Notes: generated by a model from the letters alone, not told the origin. A stretch of 64,000 nucleotides of DNA from JBCBAP01 sp038532435 (GCA_038532435.1 JBCBAP010000007.1:1-64000), one strand, 5' to 3'. Counted from the stretch's first letter, positions 8,974-17,038 are shown. Translations and numbers: made by a program.

Positions 8974-10067
8974 CGCCGCCCTCCCATGTTGAGCACGTGA
9001 TCGCAAAGCGCGGCGATGTCCTGACCCGGCGCGAGTGTGTCGATATGGGGCAGTGCCGCCCGCAGCGCCGCCGTGCGCGGTGCGTAGCCCGCGTCCGCCA
9101 TCAGCGGCGTCAGCCAATCGAGCCGCCATGCACGGCGCGCAAGGCGCGCGACCGCCCGCTCCATAGTCTCCGGCGCACCCCGGTCGAGCCCGTCGGACAG
9201 GACGACAACCGCAGCGCCCCGGGCAAAGCCGGCGTAGCGGGGCACCGACAAGTATGCCTCCAGCGCCTCGCCCAGGCGCGTTCCCCCGTCGATGTCCGCG
9301 ACCGCCGCCGACGCCCGGGCCATCGCCTGATCCCTGTTGCGCAGGCGCAGCGCACTCGTCACCCGTGTGAGACGGGTGCCGAGGGTGAAGACCTCCACCC
9401 GTTCGCCTGCCTGGACAAGCGCGTGGGCGAACCGGAGAGACATGTCGGTCTGCGCGCGCATTGACCCGGAGATGTCGATCAGAAGCACGATCCGGCGTGG
9501 CCGGGTGCGCCGTTCGTTCATCCGCAGCACGACGATTTCCCCGTCCCGCCGCACGGCCTCGCGCAGGGATCGGCGCAGGTCCGGGCGGCGTCCGGTGCGG
9601 GCGGGCCGCTCGGCACGGGATATCCGCCGGGGCAAACGCCCGGACGCGCGTCGAGCAAAGTCGCGCAGGGCGCGCTCAGGATCGCGTGGCGCAAAGCTCC
9701 GGCTGTGGAGCACCTCGGAGGTCGTCGCCTCCTGCCCGCTTTCGTCCGGGTCAGCCATTTCGACCGCATCCTGCGTGCCCGGCTGGGGCTCTACCGCATC
9801 GACGCTGTCATCGGGTGCGGAGGGGACCGCTTCTAGGGATTTGCCGAGGAAGATCGCATCGAAAATCCCGTCGAACTCCTCGCGCTGCTCCGGCGGGATG
9901 GCAAATAGCGCACCAGCCGCGCGCCGGATATCGTCGACGGAGCGGGGGCCGAGCAGGCCCACCGCCTCCACGAACCCCATCGTCTGATCCGGGGCAATGG
10001 CGAAGCCGAAGTCCCGCAAGGCAGCGGGCAGCTTCAGGAACGGATCGAGGGCGCGGGGCAGGCTCAT
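8970..10067 (-). CDS. VWA domain protein, CoxE-like
   Basis: 365 residues. The C-terminal half is a von Willebrand A domain with an intact MIDAS motif (LLIDISGSMRAQTDMS) and a later DGLDRGAPE; the N-terminal half is an acidic linker region. CoxE-type VWA proteins act with MoxR/CoxD AAA+ ATPases in maturing the Mo/Cu site of CO dehydrogenase and related molybdenum hydroxylases. Placement directly after the MoxR gene (4-nt overlap) and downstream of the three Mo-hydroxylase genes supports that role here. Start chosen at 10067 because the family-like sequence MSLPRALDPFLKLP begins there. Confidence 0.88.
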   Translation of the reverse strand: MSLPRALDPFLKLPAALRDFGFAIAPDQTMGFVEAVGLLGPRSVDDIRRAAGALFAIPPEQREEFDGIFDAIFLGKSLEAVPSAPDDSVDAVEPQPGTQDAVEMADPDESGQEATTSEVLHSRSFAPRDPERALRDFARRASGRLPRRISRAERPARTGRRPDLRRSLREAVRRDGEIVVLRMNERRTRPRRIVLLIDISGSMRAQTDMSLRFAHALVQAGERVEVFTLGTRLTRVTSALRLRNRDQAMARASAAVADIDGGTRLGEALEAYLSVPRYAGFARGAAVVVLSDGLDRGAPETMERAVARLARRAWRLDWLTPLMADAGYAPRTAALRAALPHIDTLAPGQDIAALCDHVLNMGGRR

Positions 10068-10945
10068 GCGGCGGCTCCCGGCAGGATCCTGTCGAGGTGG
10101 GGTGCGACGTAGGCCACGTCGTCCTGATCCTTCAGCGCGACGCCGATCGCCGCCCGGTAGGCCTCCGGCCAGGCCCGGCCCTGGGCGTGCAGCAGCGTCG
10201 CGGCTTCCGCCCACTCCACAGTCTCCGCCACACCCGGAGGCTTTGAGAGCGGCTGGGCCCGCAGCCCGCCGACCGCGGCCACCACCGCCTCCGCGGTTGC
10301 CCGCGCGACGGAGGAGGCTCGGGCCATCACGATCTCCGCCTCCAGCGCGGGCTCGGGATAGTCAATCCAGTGATAGACACAGCGCCGCCGCAGGGCCTCG
10401 TGCAGATCCCGGGTCCGGTTCGAGGTGAGCAGGACCACGGGCGCACGTTCCGCCCGGACCGTGCCCGTCTCCGGGATCGAAATCGAAAAGTCCGACAGGA
10501 ACTCCAGCAGGAACGCCTCGAACTCTGGATCCGCCCGGTCGATTTCGTCGATCAGCAGCACCGCATCGTCTGGCGCGCGCAAGGCCTCGAGCAAGGGCCG
10601 CTCGAGGAGGTAGTCGTCTCCATAGATGTTGACGTAGCTGTCGCCCGCCTGACGGATGGCGAGAAGCTGCCGGGGATAGTTCCACTCATAGATCGCGGCA
10701 CTGGCATCGATGCCTTCGAAGCATTGCAGCCGGACGACGCGCCGCCCGAGGACGGAACCGATGGCCTTCGCGGCCTCCGTCTTGCCGACGCCCGGTGCGC
10801 CCTCGAGCAGGAGCGGCTTGCCAAGCGCGAGCGCAAGGTAGCCGGCCGTCGCCAACCCCTCGCTCGCAAGATACTGGGCGGCCACGAGGGCAGCTTGCAG
10901 ATCGCCGGGCGAGCCGATGCCGGATATGCGCGGACGAACGGCCAT
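10064..10945 (-). CDS. MoxR-family AAA+ ATPase, CoxD-like
   Basis: 293-residue AAA+ ATPase with Walker A GAPGVGKTEAAK, Walker B LLIDEIDRADPE and a sensor-1 region VVLLTSNRTRDLHEAL. MoxR proteins remodel metalloenzymes, and the CoxD subgroup is paired with CoxE for Mo-hydroxylase cofactor maturation. The start at 10945 gives the natural N-terminus MAVRPRISGIG. No convincing Shine-Dalgarno precedes it; instead a 27-bp-armed hairpin ends 14 nt upstream of the ATG in the transcript, so its translation may depend on that structure. It overlaps the VWA gene by 4 nt. Confidence 0.9.
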   Translation of the reverse strand: MAVRPRISGIGSPGDLQAALVAAQYLASEGLATAGYLALALGKPLLLEGAPGVGKTEAAKAIGSVLGRRVVRLQCFEGIDASAAIYEWNYPRQLLAIRQAGDSYVNIYGDDYLLERPLLEALRAPDDAVLLIDEIDRADPEFEAFLLEFLSDFSISIPETGTVRAERAPVVLLTSNRTRDLHEALRRRCVYHWIDYPEPALEAEIVMARASSVARATAEAVVAAVGGLRAQPLSKPPGVAETVEWAEAATLLHAQGRAWPEAYRAAIGVALKDQDDVAYVAPHLDRILPGAAA

Positions 10946-10959
10946 CAGACGGCGCCGGG

Positions 10960-11037
10960 CCCCGTCCGGCTCACCGTCTCCGCCGCAGTCGCCCGCCCAC
11001 CCTCCCCGCCGCGGCGGAGACGGCGTGCCGGACGGGG
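10960..11037 (-). repeat. Long inverted repeat 1 (27-bp arms)
   Basis: Arm 10960-10986 and arm 11011-11037 are complementary at 25 of 27 positions (outer CCCCGTCCGGC, inner CCGTCTCCGCCGC), leaving a 24-nt loop. A further G-C pair (10959/11038) extends it. It sits immediately upstream of the moxR start in the minus-strand transcript. There is no T-tract. See the paired structure at 11061-11140. Confidence 0.85.
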
Positions 11038-11060
11038 CTGCTTGAGGGAGACACGGTTCA

Positions 11061-11140
11061 GGCCCTGCCCGCGCCCGGACGACGTCCGGGCGGGGCGGGC
11101 GGGTGGGCGCTCCGGACGGCGTCCGGGCGCGGGCAGGGCC
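11061..11140 (-). repeat. Long inverted repeat 2 (29-bp arms)
   Basis: Arm 11061-11089 and arm 11112-11140 are complementary at 28 of 29 positions, including a perfect 21-bp outer part (GGCCCTGCCCGCGCCCGGAC plus G). Loop is 22 nt and G-rich. It begins 20 bp past the stop of the molybdopterin-subunit C-half gene in the transcript, and together with inverted repeat 1 fills nearly all of the 214-bp gap before moxR. Confidence 0.87.
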
Positions 11141-11159
11141 GTTCTTTCGGACGCACTGA

Positions 11160-12185
11160 TCATCCTGGGCGGCCCTTTGGCTGAGCCCCACCCTGGGCCC
11201 GCAACCCGCGGAGGATCTTTTCCGGGGTGATCGGCAGGCTGTCCACCCGCACGCCGACCGCGTTATAGACCGCGTTCGCAACCGCGGGCAGTACCGGATT
11301 GGCGCACATCTCGCCCGGCCCCTTCCCGCCATAAGGCGCGTCTTCCGCGGGCCGTTCCAAGACCGCGATATCGTGCGGGACGACCTCCCCCGGTCCCGGC
11401 ATCAGGTAGGTGTTGAAATCCTCCGGCCCGTGATCCCGTTCCGGGTAGTAGGGCTCCGTGGTCTCGTAGAGCGCGTGGCTGACACCCATCCACGCGCCCC
11501 CGATCAGCTGCTGCTCGACCATCTTCGGGTTGAGTGCGCGGCCCACCTCGTAGGCGGAGTTGATTGCCGTCACCGTGACCTCTCCGGTCTCGTCATCCAC
11601 CTCAAGATCGACGATCAGGGCCGCGTGGGCATAGCAGCTGACCGGCGTCATCTCGCCCGTATCCGGATCCACATCCGATGGCGGGATGAGAAAGATACCC
11701 CGGCCCGACAGGGTGCGCCCCTGCTTGAACTGCGCCGCGATGGCGGTGTCGGCGACGGTGATGGAGCGTCCGGGCGCCCCCTTAACCTGAATGTTTCCAG
11801 CACCATCTGTCTCGAGGTCGCCGGCTGCAACCTCGAGCTCATCCGCTGCCGCCTCCAGCATCTGCCGCCGCGCCTCGTTCGCGGCCCGGATGACGGCGTT
11901 GCCGACCCGGTGCGTGCCGCGGGAGGCGAAGCTGCCCATGTCGTGGGGGCCCGTATCGCTGTCCGCAGTATCCACGTAGACGTCCGCAATCGGTACGCCG
12001 AGGGTCTCGGCTGCGATCTGGCGGGTGACGGATTTCATCCCCTGCCCCAGATCGATGGCCGAAAGCGTCACCATGAACTTGCCGTCCGGCGTCGAATGCA
12101 CCAGCGCCTGGCTAGGATCGCCGCCGAGGTTCATGCCGATGGGGTAGTTGATGCAGGCAAAGCCGCGTCCCGAATGAACCGTCAT
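11160..12185 (-). CDS. Molybdenum hydroxylase large subunit, C-terminal half
   Basis: 341 residues matching the C-terminal molybdopterin-binding half of xanthine dehydrogenase/CoxL-family subunits: GRGFACINYPIGMN, then DLGQGMKSVTRQIAAETLG (cofactor-binding GQG), GSFASRGTHRVGNAV, EVGRALNPKMVEQQLIGG and PYGGKGPGEMCANPVLPAVANAV with the catalytic Glu of the GxGE motif present. It cannot function alone because the N-terminal half is encoded by the preceding gene (12187-14052). Start ATG at 12185, one base after the upstream stop. The two gene products together (about 449 homologous residues plus 341) equal one normal subunit of roughly 790. Confidence 0.9.
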   Translation of the reverse strand: MTVHSGRGFACINYPIGMNLGGDPSQALVHSTPDGKFMVTLSAIDLGQGMKSVTRQIAAETLGVPIADVYVDTADSDTGPHDMGSFASRGTHRVGNAVIRAANEARRQMLEAAADELEVAAGDLETDGAGNIQVKGAPGRSITVADTAIAAQFKQGRTLSGRGIFLIPPSDVDPDTGEMTPVSCYAHAALIVDLEVDDETGEVTVTAINSAYEVGRALNPKMVEQQLIGGAWMGVSHALYETTEPYYPERDHGPEDFNTYLMPGPGEVVPHDIAVLERPAEDAPYGGKGPGEMCANPVLPAVANAVYNAVGVRVDSLPITPEKILRGLRAQGGAQPKGRPG

Positions 12186-12186
12186 C

Positions 12187-14052
12187 TCAGCGCCTCCGCG
12201 TGCCGGACAGGAACCGCGACGCGCCGGGCCGGGACACGCCGCGCTGGAAGGGCTTTTCGGGCCGGTAGGGTTCCGGTTGCGCATCCGGCGCAGGACCGGA
12301 TGGCGTGCGGTCGGTCGGGGGAGAGACCGACGGTTGAGGTGCGCTGGGCTCGGCGGGTCGGTGCATCTGTCCGTGAGCCGGTGCGGCAGGCTCAACCGCG
12401 GCAGGTTCGGAGAAGGCGGCGGGCGGGGCGACGGGTGCGGCCATTTCAGGCACCTGCGTGGGTGTGGTCACGCGGTGGCCGACACGCTCCGCCTCGATCT
12501 GCATGTCCGGATTCTGGGGCGGTGCGGCATGGATGTGAACGCCCCTGGTGCCCGCAGCGACCCTGCCCTTCTGCGCGGCACCTTCGAGCGGTGCTGACGG
12601 GACGTTTCCCCGACGGCGCTCACCGATCCTTCCCACCGCGTCCGTTGCCGTTTCGGGCACTTCAGCCCGGTCACCACCGCCCCCGGTCAGGCTCGACTGT
12701 GCCATCGCCTCCGGGGAGAGCCGCCATCCGGCCTTGCCCGCGGCCACCTGACAGCATTCGATGAGCGCGGTGTTCTTCGCCCCGCGCCGGTGCGCCTTCA
12801 TGTCTCCGTCGCGGTAGGCGTTGAGGATGCGCAATTCGATCGGATCCATGCCCACGGTCTCCGCGACCCTGTCCATGTGCGCCTCGATGGCGAAGTCGAC
12901 CCCGGTGATGCCGAAACCGCGCATGGCCGTGGCGGGGGTACGGTTGGTGAAGACGCAAAAGACGTTCGAGGCCACGTTCGGGATCGTATAGGGTCCGGGC
13001 AGGTGCCCCGTCCCCTTGATGATCGCGTAGGAGGAGAGACGGGTGTAGGCGCCGCTGTCAAAGTAGCCGGTGAAGCTGCGGGCGACGATGCGCCCGTCTG
13101 CCATCACCCCGTCCTTGATATACCAGCGTTCTCCCCCCCGCGGCGCGCCGACCTGCATCTCCTCCGCCCGATCCCACATGAACTTGACGGGGCGGCCGGT
13201 GAGGAAGGCGCCCAGAACGGCCATCGGCTCGACGATGCTGTCGACCTTGCCGCCGAAGCCACCGCCGACGGTACCGCCGATGAAATGGAGGCGGGAGGAG
13301 GCGATATCGAGAAGCTTGGCGGTTGTCCCGAGGGAGAAGAAGAGCCCCTGGGTGCAGGTGTGGCAGACGAAACGGTCGTTGGTCTCGGGGGCCGCGATGG
13401 CGCCGGAGGTCTCCGTCGGGGCCTGCTCGATCGGCGACATCTGGTAGCGGCCCTCGACGATGTGATCGGCCTGGGCAAAGCCCGCATCCACGTCCCCGAA
13501 GCGGAGCTTCTGATGATCGTAGAGGTCGTGATAATCGAAGGTGTTGTTGGGATAGGTCGGGTTGACCTCCGGCGCGCCGGGCGCAAGCGCCTCCTCCACG
13601 TCGAGCACGTGGGGCAGCACTTCCCAGTCTACGCGCACCGCGGCGCAGGCGGCGCGGGCCTGAGCCTCGGTCTCCGCTATGATCGCGAGCACGGGCTCCC
13701 CGCGGTAGGCGCACTTGGTGGGCTGCAGCAGCGCCTCATCATCCCGTCCGAACCCGATCATGGACAGGAGGGTGTTGAGGTTGTTGGGCACATCCGCGGG
13801 CCGCACCACGCGGACGACGCCGGGCATCCGTTCCGCGGCGGAGCTGTCGACGGAGCGGATACGCGCGTGGTGGTGGGGAGAGCGCACGGCGCGCATGTGC
13901 AACAGCCCCTCGAAGAGATGGTCGTCATAGTAGGGGGACCGGCCCGTCACATGACCGAGCGCATCCTGCCGGATCGTGGGCTTGCCGACCTCGAGCAGCG
14001 TGTCGTCCCGCTCATCGGCGAAGAGATCCTTGCGAAACTCAATGCTCGACAT
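12187..14052 (-). CDS. Molybdenum hydroxylase large subunit, N-terminal half with Pro-rich tail
   Basis: 621 residues. Residues 1-449 match the N-terminal part of XDH/CoxL-family large subunits: GHVTGRSPYYDDH, KCAYRGEPVLAI, GGTVGGGFGGKVD and TPATAMRGFGITGVDFAIE, the arginine loop of the general XDH type rather than the CoxL form I type. Residues 450-621 (about 12190-12705) are unrelated, low-complexity and rich in Pro, Ala and Glu, ending KPFQRGVSRPGASRFLSGTR. A normal subunit would continue straight into the sequence of the next gene. The start at 14052 (MSSIEFRKDLF) was chosen over a longer non-homologous extension. It oxidises or hydroxylates an aldehyde or N-heterocycle with the FeS and FAD subunits; substrate unknown. 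Confidence 0.9.
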   Translation of the reverse strand: MSSIEFRKDLFADERDDTLLEVGKPTIRQDALGHVTGRSPYYDDHLFEGLLHMRAVRSPHHHARIRSVDSSAAERMPGVVRVVRPADVPNNLNTLLSMIGFGRDDEALLQPTKCAYRGEPVLAIIAETEAQARAACAAVRVDWEVLPHVLDVEEALAPGAPEVNPTYPNNTFDYHDLYDHQKLRFGDVDAGFAQADHIVEGRYQMSPIEQAPTETSGAIAAPETNDRFVCHTCTQGLFFSLGTTAKLLDIASSRLHFIGGTVGGGFGGKVDSIVEPMAVLGAFLTGRPVKFMWDRAEEMQVGAPRGGERWYIKDGVMADGRIVARSFTGYFDSGAYTRLSSYAIIKGTGHLPGPYTIPNVASNVFCVFTNRTPATAMRGFGITGVDFAIEAHMDRVAETVGMDPIELRILNAYRDGDMKAHRRGAKNTALIECCQVAAGKAGWRLSPEAMAQSSLTGGGGDRAEVPETATDAVGRIGERRRGNVPSAPLEGAAQKGRVAAGTRGVHIHAAPPQNPDMQIEAERVGHRVTTPTQVPEMAAPVAPPAAFSEPAAVEPAAPAHGQMHRPAEPSAPQPSVSPPTDRTPSGPAPDAQPEPYRPEKPFQRGVSRPGASRFLSGTRRR

Positions 14053-14358
14053 GGGCTGCTCCTGTGGCTGGCGGCGGGGTCGGTCCGGCGGACGGGCGTG
14101 AAGGATCGAGATCGCGGATTTGCCCTGACGGGCGGTGGCCCCACCCGCCCCCCTCCCGCGCGCGGTGCGTCCGCCGTGTGTCGGGTCGGGACGGTGCGCG
14201 GGCTGAGAGGTCGGCACGCTCCGCGATGACAGAGCGCGGCACGAAGTGGGAGCGCGAGGCGCCTGAGGCCGGGTGCGGAGCCTCCGGCGGGGATATTTGG
14301 AGCCAAGAGAAGGAGGGGGACGGGATCCTCGTCCGGTCATCGGGGAAGTTGGCACTCA
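14053..14358. other. 306-bp gap inside the Mo-hydroxylase operon
   Basis: Separates the 2Fe-2S subunit gene from the large-subunit N-half gene. It holds one copy of the 26-bp interspersed repeat (14275-14300) and a short imperfect hairpin near 14130-14155 (GGGCGGTG against CACCCGCCC). No credible ORF with a ribosome-binding site is seen. Confidence 0.6.
14275..14300 (+). repeat. Interspersed 26-bp repeat, copy 2
   Basis: Identical in 26 bases to the reverse complement of 7131-7156. Here it is antisense to the surrounding operon, whereas copy 1 is in the sense orientation. Both copies are followed by an A/G-rich stretch. Confidence 0.75.
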
Positions 14359-14841
14359 TCAGGCGACCCTTCCCTGCATCTGGCGGGATGCGGTCTCGAT
14401 GGCATCGATGATGGGCTCATAGCCGGTGCAGCGGCAGATATTGCCGGAGATGGCCTCGACAATCTCGTCCCGGGTCGGGCGGGGGTTCGCGTCGAGCAGG
14501 GCCTTGGCGGCCATGAGCATGCCCGGGGTGCAATACCCGCACTGGGCGGCGAACCCCTCCATGAAGGCGTTCTGAAGGGGGTGGAGGGCTGCTCCCTGAG
14601 CGAGGCCCGCGGTGGTCGTGATCTCACGGCCTGCCACCGTTTCCGCCAACGTGAGGCAGCTCAGGTGGGGGGTTCCGTCGATGAGCACCGTGCAGGTGCC
14701 GCAGGTGCCCTGGCCGCACCCGTATTTGGGAGTGAGATCCCCAACGCCCCGGCGCAGCATGTCGAGAAGGTTCTGGCCGTCCTCGACGAAGACGGCCTTG
14801 TCGGCGCCGTTGAGGCGGAACTGGACCGGGGTCTTGGTCAT
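14359..14841 (-). CDS. (2Fe-2S)-binding subunit of molybdenum hydroxylase
   Basis: 160 residues with both iron-sulfur motifs of the XDH/CoxS small subunit: the plant-ferredoxin-type YGCGQGTCGTCTVLIDG...LSC and the helical QCGYCTPGM...GNICRCTGYEPI. It relays electrons from the Mo site to the FAD subunit. ATG at 14841 overlaps the FAD-subunit stop by 4 nt. Length is standard for the family. Confidence 0.95.
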   Translation of the reverse strand: MTKTPVQFRLNGADKAVFVEDGQNLLDMLRRGVGDLTPKYGCGQGTCGTCTVLIDGTPHLSCLTLAETVAGREITTTAGLAQGAALHPLQNAFMEGFAAQCGYCTPGMLMAAKALLDANPRPTRDEIVEAISGNICRCTGYEPIIDAIETASRQMQGRVA

Positions 14842-15635
14842 GGAGCACCTCCGTCGAGCAGCATGCGCTTGAGATGGACGGGGGCGACCTCCCGCCGGTA
14901 CCAGGCGGAAGCGAGCGCATCGTCCGGGGGGCTCACGCCTTCCGTCGCTGCGGCGAGAGCCGGTGCAATGCCAGCCTCCGTGAGGCTTGCGCCCTCGAGC
15001 GCGCGTTCGACAGCGGGGACCCGCTGCGGTGCGGGGCCCATAGCACCGTACGCCACGCGGGCCCCGGTGATCCGCCCGCCGCCAGGGAGCCAAGCGGCCA
15101 TGCACATGACCGAGACCCCCTTCGGCTTCACGCGGCTCACCTTGTGGAAACGGAACTCCCGGTCCCGGGGACGGGCGATGGAGATGCTGGCGACGAGACC
15201 GCCAAAGCCGTCCCGCTCGGCCATGAGCTGGTCGAGCGCCATCTGGCGACCGTCCGCGGTGCTGATCCGCCCGTCGAGGGCCAGAAGGGCGGTTGCCATG
15301 TCGCCGTAGGGGTGTGCGGCGAAGAGGTTGCCGCCCACGGTCGCCATGGCGCGGACCGCGGGGCCACCGACGCGGCGGGCCACCGGGTGCAGGAAGGAAA
15401 GTTCGCGGGCCGCGAGAACATCCGCCATCGTTACGCCAGCGCCGATTTCGATCCGCTCCCCCGCCGCGGCGATGCGGCCGAGCGCGGGGTCGGCCGCACG
15501 CACGATGCGGTCAACCCCCTGATCGCCATCGTTCACCGCGCGCATGACCAGCGTACCACCAGCCAGAAAGCGCGCCCGCGGCCCCATATATCCGGCCGCC
15601 TCGGACAGCGTCGTGCAGCGCTGCACCTCGATCAT
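14838..15635 (-). CDS. FAD-binding subunit of molybdenum hydroxylase (CoxM-like)
   Basis: 265 residues with the two FAD pyrophosphate motifs of the CoxM/XdhB family, ARFLAGGTLVMRAV and ATVGGNLFAAHPYGDMA. It accepts electrons from the 2Fe-2S subunit and passes them to an acceptor, probably quinone or NAD. The ATG at 15635 lies one base past the stop of the upstream SRPBCC gene, and the 3' end overlaps the FeS gene, so the subunits are translationally coupled. Confidence 0.93.
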   Translation of the reverse strand: MIEVQRCTTLSEAAGYMGPRARFLAGGTLVMRAVNDGDQGVDRIVRAADPALGRIAAAGERIEIGAGVTMADVLAARELSFLHPVARRVGGPAVRAMATVGGNLFAAHPYGDMATALLALDGRISTADGRQMALDQLMAERDGFGGLVASISIARPRDREFRFHKVSRVKPKGVSVMCMAAWLPGGGRITGARVAYGAMGPAPQRVPAVERALEGASLTEAGIAPALAAATEGVSPPDDALASAWYRREVAPVHLKRMLLDGGAP

Positions 15636-15636
15636 C

Positions 15637-16083
15637 TCACGCGCCCTCCAGTTCCATGTGCGCCCGGATCGCGTCGAACCCGGCCTGGTAGATCCCGTCA
15701 CCGACCAGCGCGCCAAGCTCCGCCTCCTGCCCCCGGGGCGTGTCGAAGCGGCTCTCCCACTCCCAGAAGGTCTCATCCCCGTCCGTGACCGGAAAGAGCC
15801 TCACATGGGCGACGTAGTTGAAGAGCGGGATCGGTGTGTCGAGCAGGCAGTAGCTGAAGCTCTGCTCCATGTCCGACAGGGTCAGAAGCTGCTCGCGCAA
15901 CTGGCCGCCATCGGCGAGCCGGAAGGCGCGCACACAGCCGACCCGGTCGGAGGACTCGCCCCGCTCCACCCGGCTTTCGGCCACCGCCGGATGCCAGCGG
16001 TCGTGGCCGTTGAAATCGCGCAGCACCTCCCACACCGCGTCCGCGGGGGCAGGAAGAACCGTGCTGCGCAACACCTTCACCAT
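15637..16083 (-). CDS. SRPBCC family protein (CoxG-like candidate)
   Basis: 148 residues with the START/Bet v1-like layout: an N-terminal strand VLRSTVLPAPADAVWEVLRDFNGHDRWHPAV, the DRVGCVRAFRL turn and a C-terminal helix YQAGFDAIRAHME. SRPBCC proteins bind hydrophobic ligands; the CoxG subgroup is associated with CO-dehydrogenase-like enzymes and membrane anchoring. Position immediately before the FAD subunit fits that. It is clearly related to the protein at 16601-17038 (shared DFNG..WHP, VGCVR, LREQLL..SD, F..SILESP/YCLLDTP-type segments), so the two probably arose by duplication. Confidence 0.85.
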   Translation of the reverse strand: MVKVLRSTVLPAPADAVWEVLRDFNGHDRWHPAVAESRVERGESSDRVGCVRAFRLADGGQLREQLLTLSDMEQSFSYCLLDTPIPLFNYVAHVRLFPVTDGDETFWEWESRFDTPRGQEAELGALVGDGIYQAGFDAIRAHMELEGA

Positions 16084-16090
16084 CGGGCGC

Positions 16091-16558
16091 TCACTCGTCC
16101 TTGAAGACCATGTCGGCGGGGTCGAACGTCGTGACCTGGGCGTACATCAGTCCGTCACGGGTGACGTAGGCGTCCGCGCCCTTGTAGGGCTCCGCAAGCC
16201 AGTCCGCCTCGACCCGCCAGGACACGTTGACCGTGTCACCGACGGTCTTCACCTTCTCCGCGATGAAGGTTGCACCGAGAAAGCCGCCATCGCTGCGCGG
16301 GGTACAAAACCCGGCGAAGACATCGCCGATCGCAGCGCGCCCCTCGATCCAAACGCCACCGGGAAGGATGAAAAGCACTTCCTCCGGATACTGGGCCATC
16401 AGCCGGTCCCAGTCGCAGGCGTTGAGCGCCTCGATATGCTCGAACGTCACCATCTCCGCGTTGGGTTGAAGGGCAAGCGGTGGCAGGGCTCGGGCATGTC
16501 CGTCCGCAACCGCCGGACCGGCCAGAAGCAGGGTCGATAGAACAAGCAATGTCTTCAT
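16091..16558 (-). CDS. Secreted NTF2-like (SnoaL-type) protein
   Basis: 155 residues starting with a Sec signal (MKTLLVLSTLLLAGPAVA, cleavage before DGHA). The rest resembles a nuclear-transport-factor-2-like cone fold: FEHIEALNACDWDRLMAQYPEEVLFILPGGVWIEGRAAI and VKTVGDTVNVSWRVEADW. NTF2-like proteins are ligand-binding or small isomerase/cyclase scaffolds; function is not assignable. It is unusual in being exported while its two SRPBCC neighbours have no visible signal. Confidence 0.75.
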   Translation of the reverse strand: MKTLLVLSTLLLAGPAVADGHARALPPLALQPNAEMVTFEHIEALNACDWDRLMAQYPEEVLFILPGGVWIEGRAAIGDVFAGFCTPRSDGGFLGATFIAEKVKTVGDTVNVSWRVEADWLAEPYKGADAYVTRDGLMYAQVTTFDPADMVFKDE

Positions 16559-16600
16559 CGTCTCACTCCCTTCCTTTTGTCGGTGCCCGGTTGACCCGGA

Positions 16601-17038
16601 TCACCCTCCGTAGTGCCGTTTGAGGGCGTCGAAACCGCCCTGAAAGACGTTGGTGCCGATGCCGCCGACCAGATCGTCCTCGTCCGCGGGGTCGCACGAA
16701 AACTCTGCGGACCATTCGATGAAGGTCCGGTCCCCCTCCGTCACCGGTGTGAGGCGCAGCGTCGCGACATAGTCAGTCAGGGGCATCGGGCTCTCGAGGA
16801 TCGAGTAGGTGCAGAACATGTCGTAGTCGCTCAGGCCCAGGAGCTGTTCGCGCAGGTTGTCCCCGTTCTGCAGATTGAAGTTGCGGACGCAGCCGACCTT
16901 GTCGCTTGGCAGGGCGTCCTCGATCCGGCTGTCCCGAACGCGCGGATGCCACTTGGGCAGTCCGTTGAAGTCGCGCACCCGATCCCAGACCTTCGCGGCC
17001 GGTGCCGGAACGACGGAAGAGACGTAGACACGTGCCAT
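16601..17038 (-). CDS. SRPBCC family protein
   Basis: 145 residues, paralogue of the protein at 15637-16083 with the same motif order (PAPAAKVWDRVRDFNGLPKWHP, DKVGCVRNFNL, LREQLLGLSDYD, YVATLRLTPVTEGDRTF). It lies one base after the flotillin stop. Probably a ligand-binding or membrane-recruiting partner of the neighbouring Mo-hydroxylase and flotillin; that role is inference from order only. Confidence 0.83.
   Translation of the reverse strand: MARVYVSSVVPAPAAKVWDRVRDFNGLPKWHPRVRDSRIEDALPSDKVGCVRNFNLQNGDNLREQLLGLSDYDMFCTYSILESPMPLTDYVATLRLTPVTEGDRTFIEWSAEFSCDPADEDDLVGGIGTNVFQGGFDALKRHYGG

Noticed and set aside
8974..9129. In-frame 52-residue extension of the amidohydrolase
   Set aside because: Sequence is Arg/Ala/Gly-rich shadow of the VWA gene; the family's natural N-terminus MIDAHHHIW starts at 8973 with a 4-nt overlap to the upstream stop.
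10946..11332. N-terminal extension of the MoxR frame across the hairpin region
   Set aside because: The added residues come from the inverted repeats and from the other gene's antisense; the conserved ATPase begins at 10945.
12790..14229. 479-codon open frame on the plus strand over the Mo-hydroxylase N-half gene
   Set aside because: It is the antisense shadow of a gene with clear family motifs; composition is His/Arg/Gly-rich with no recognisable domain.
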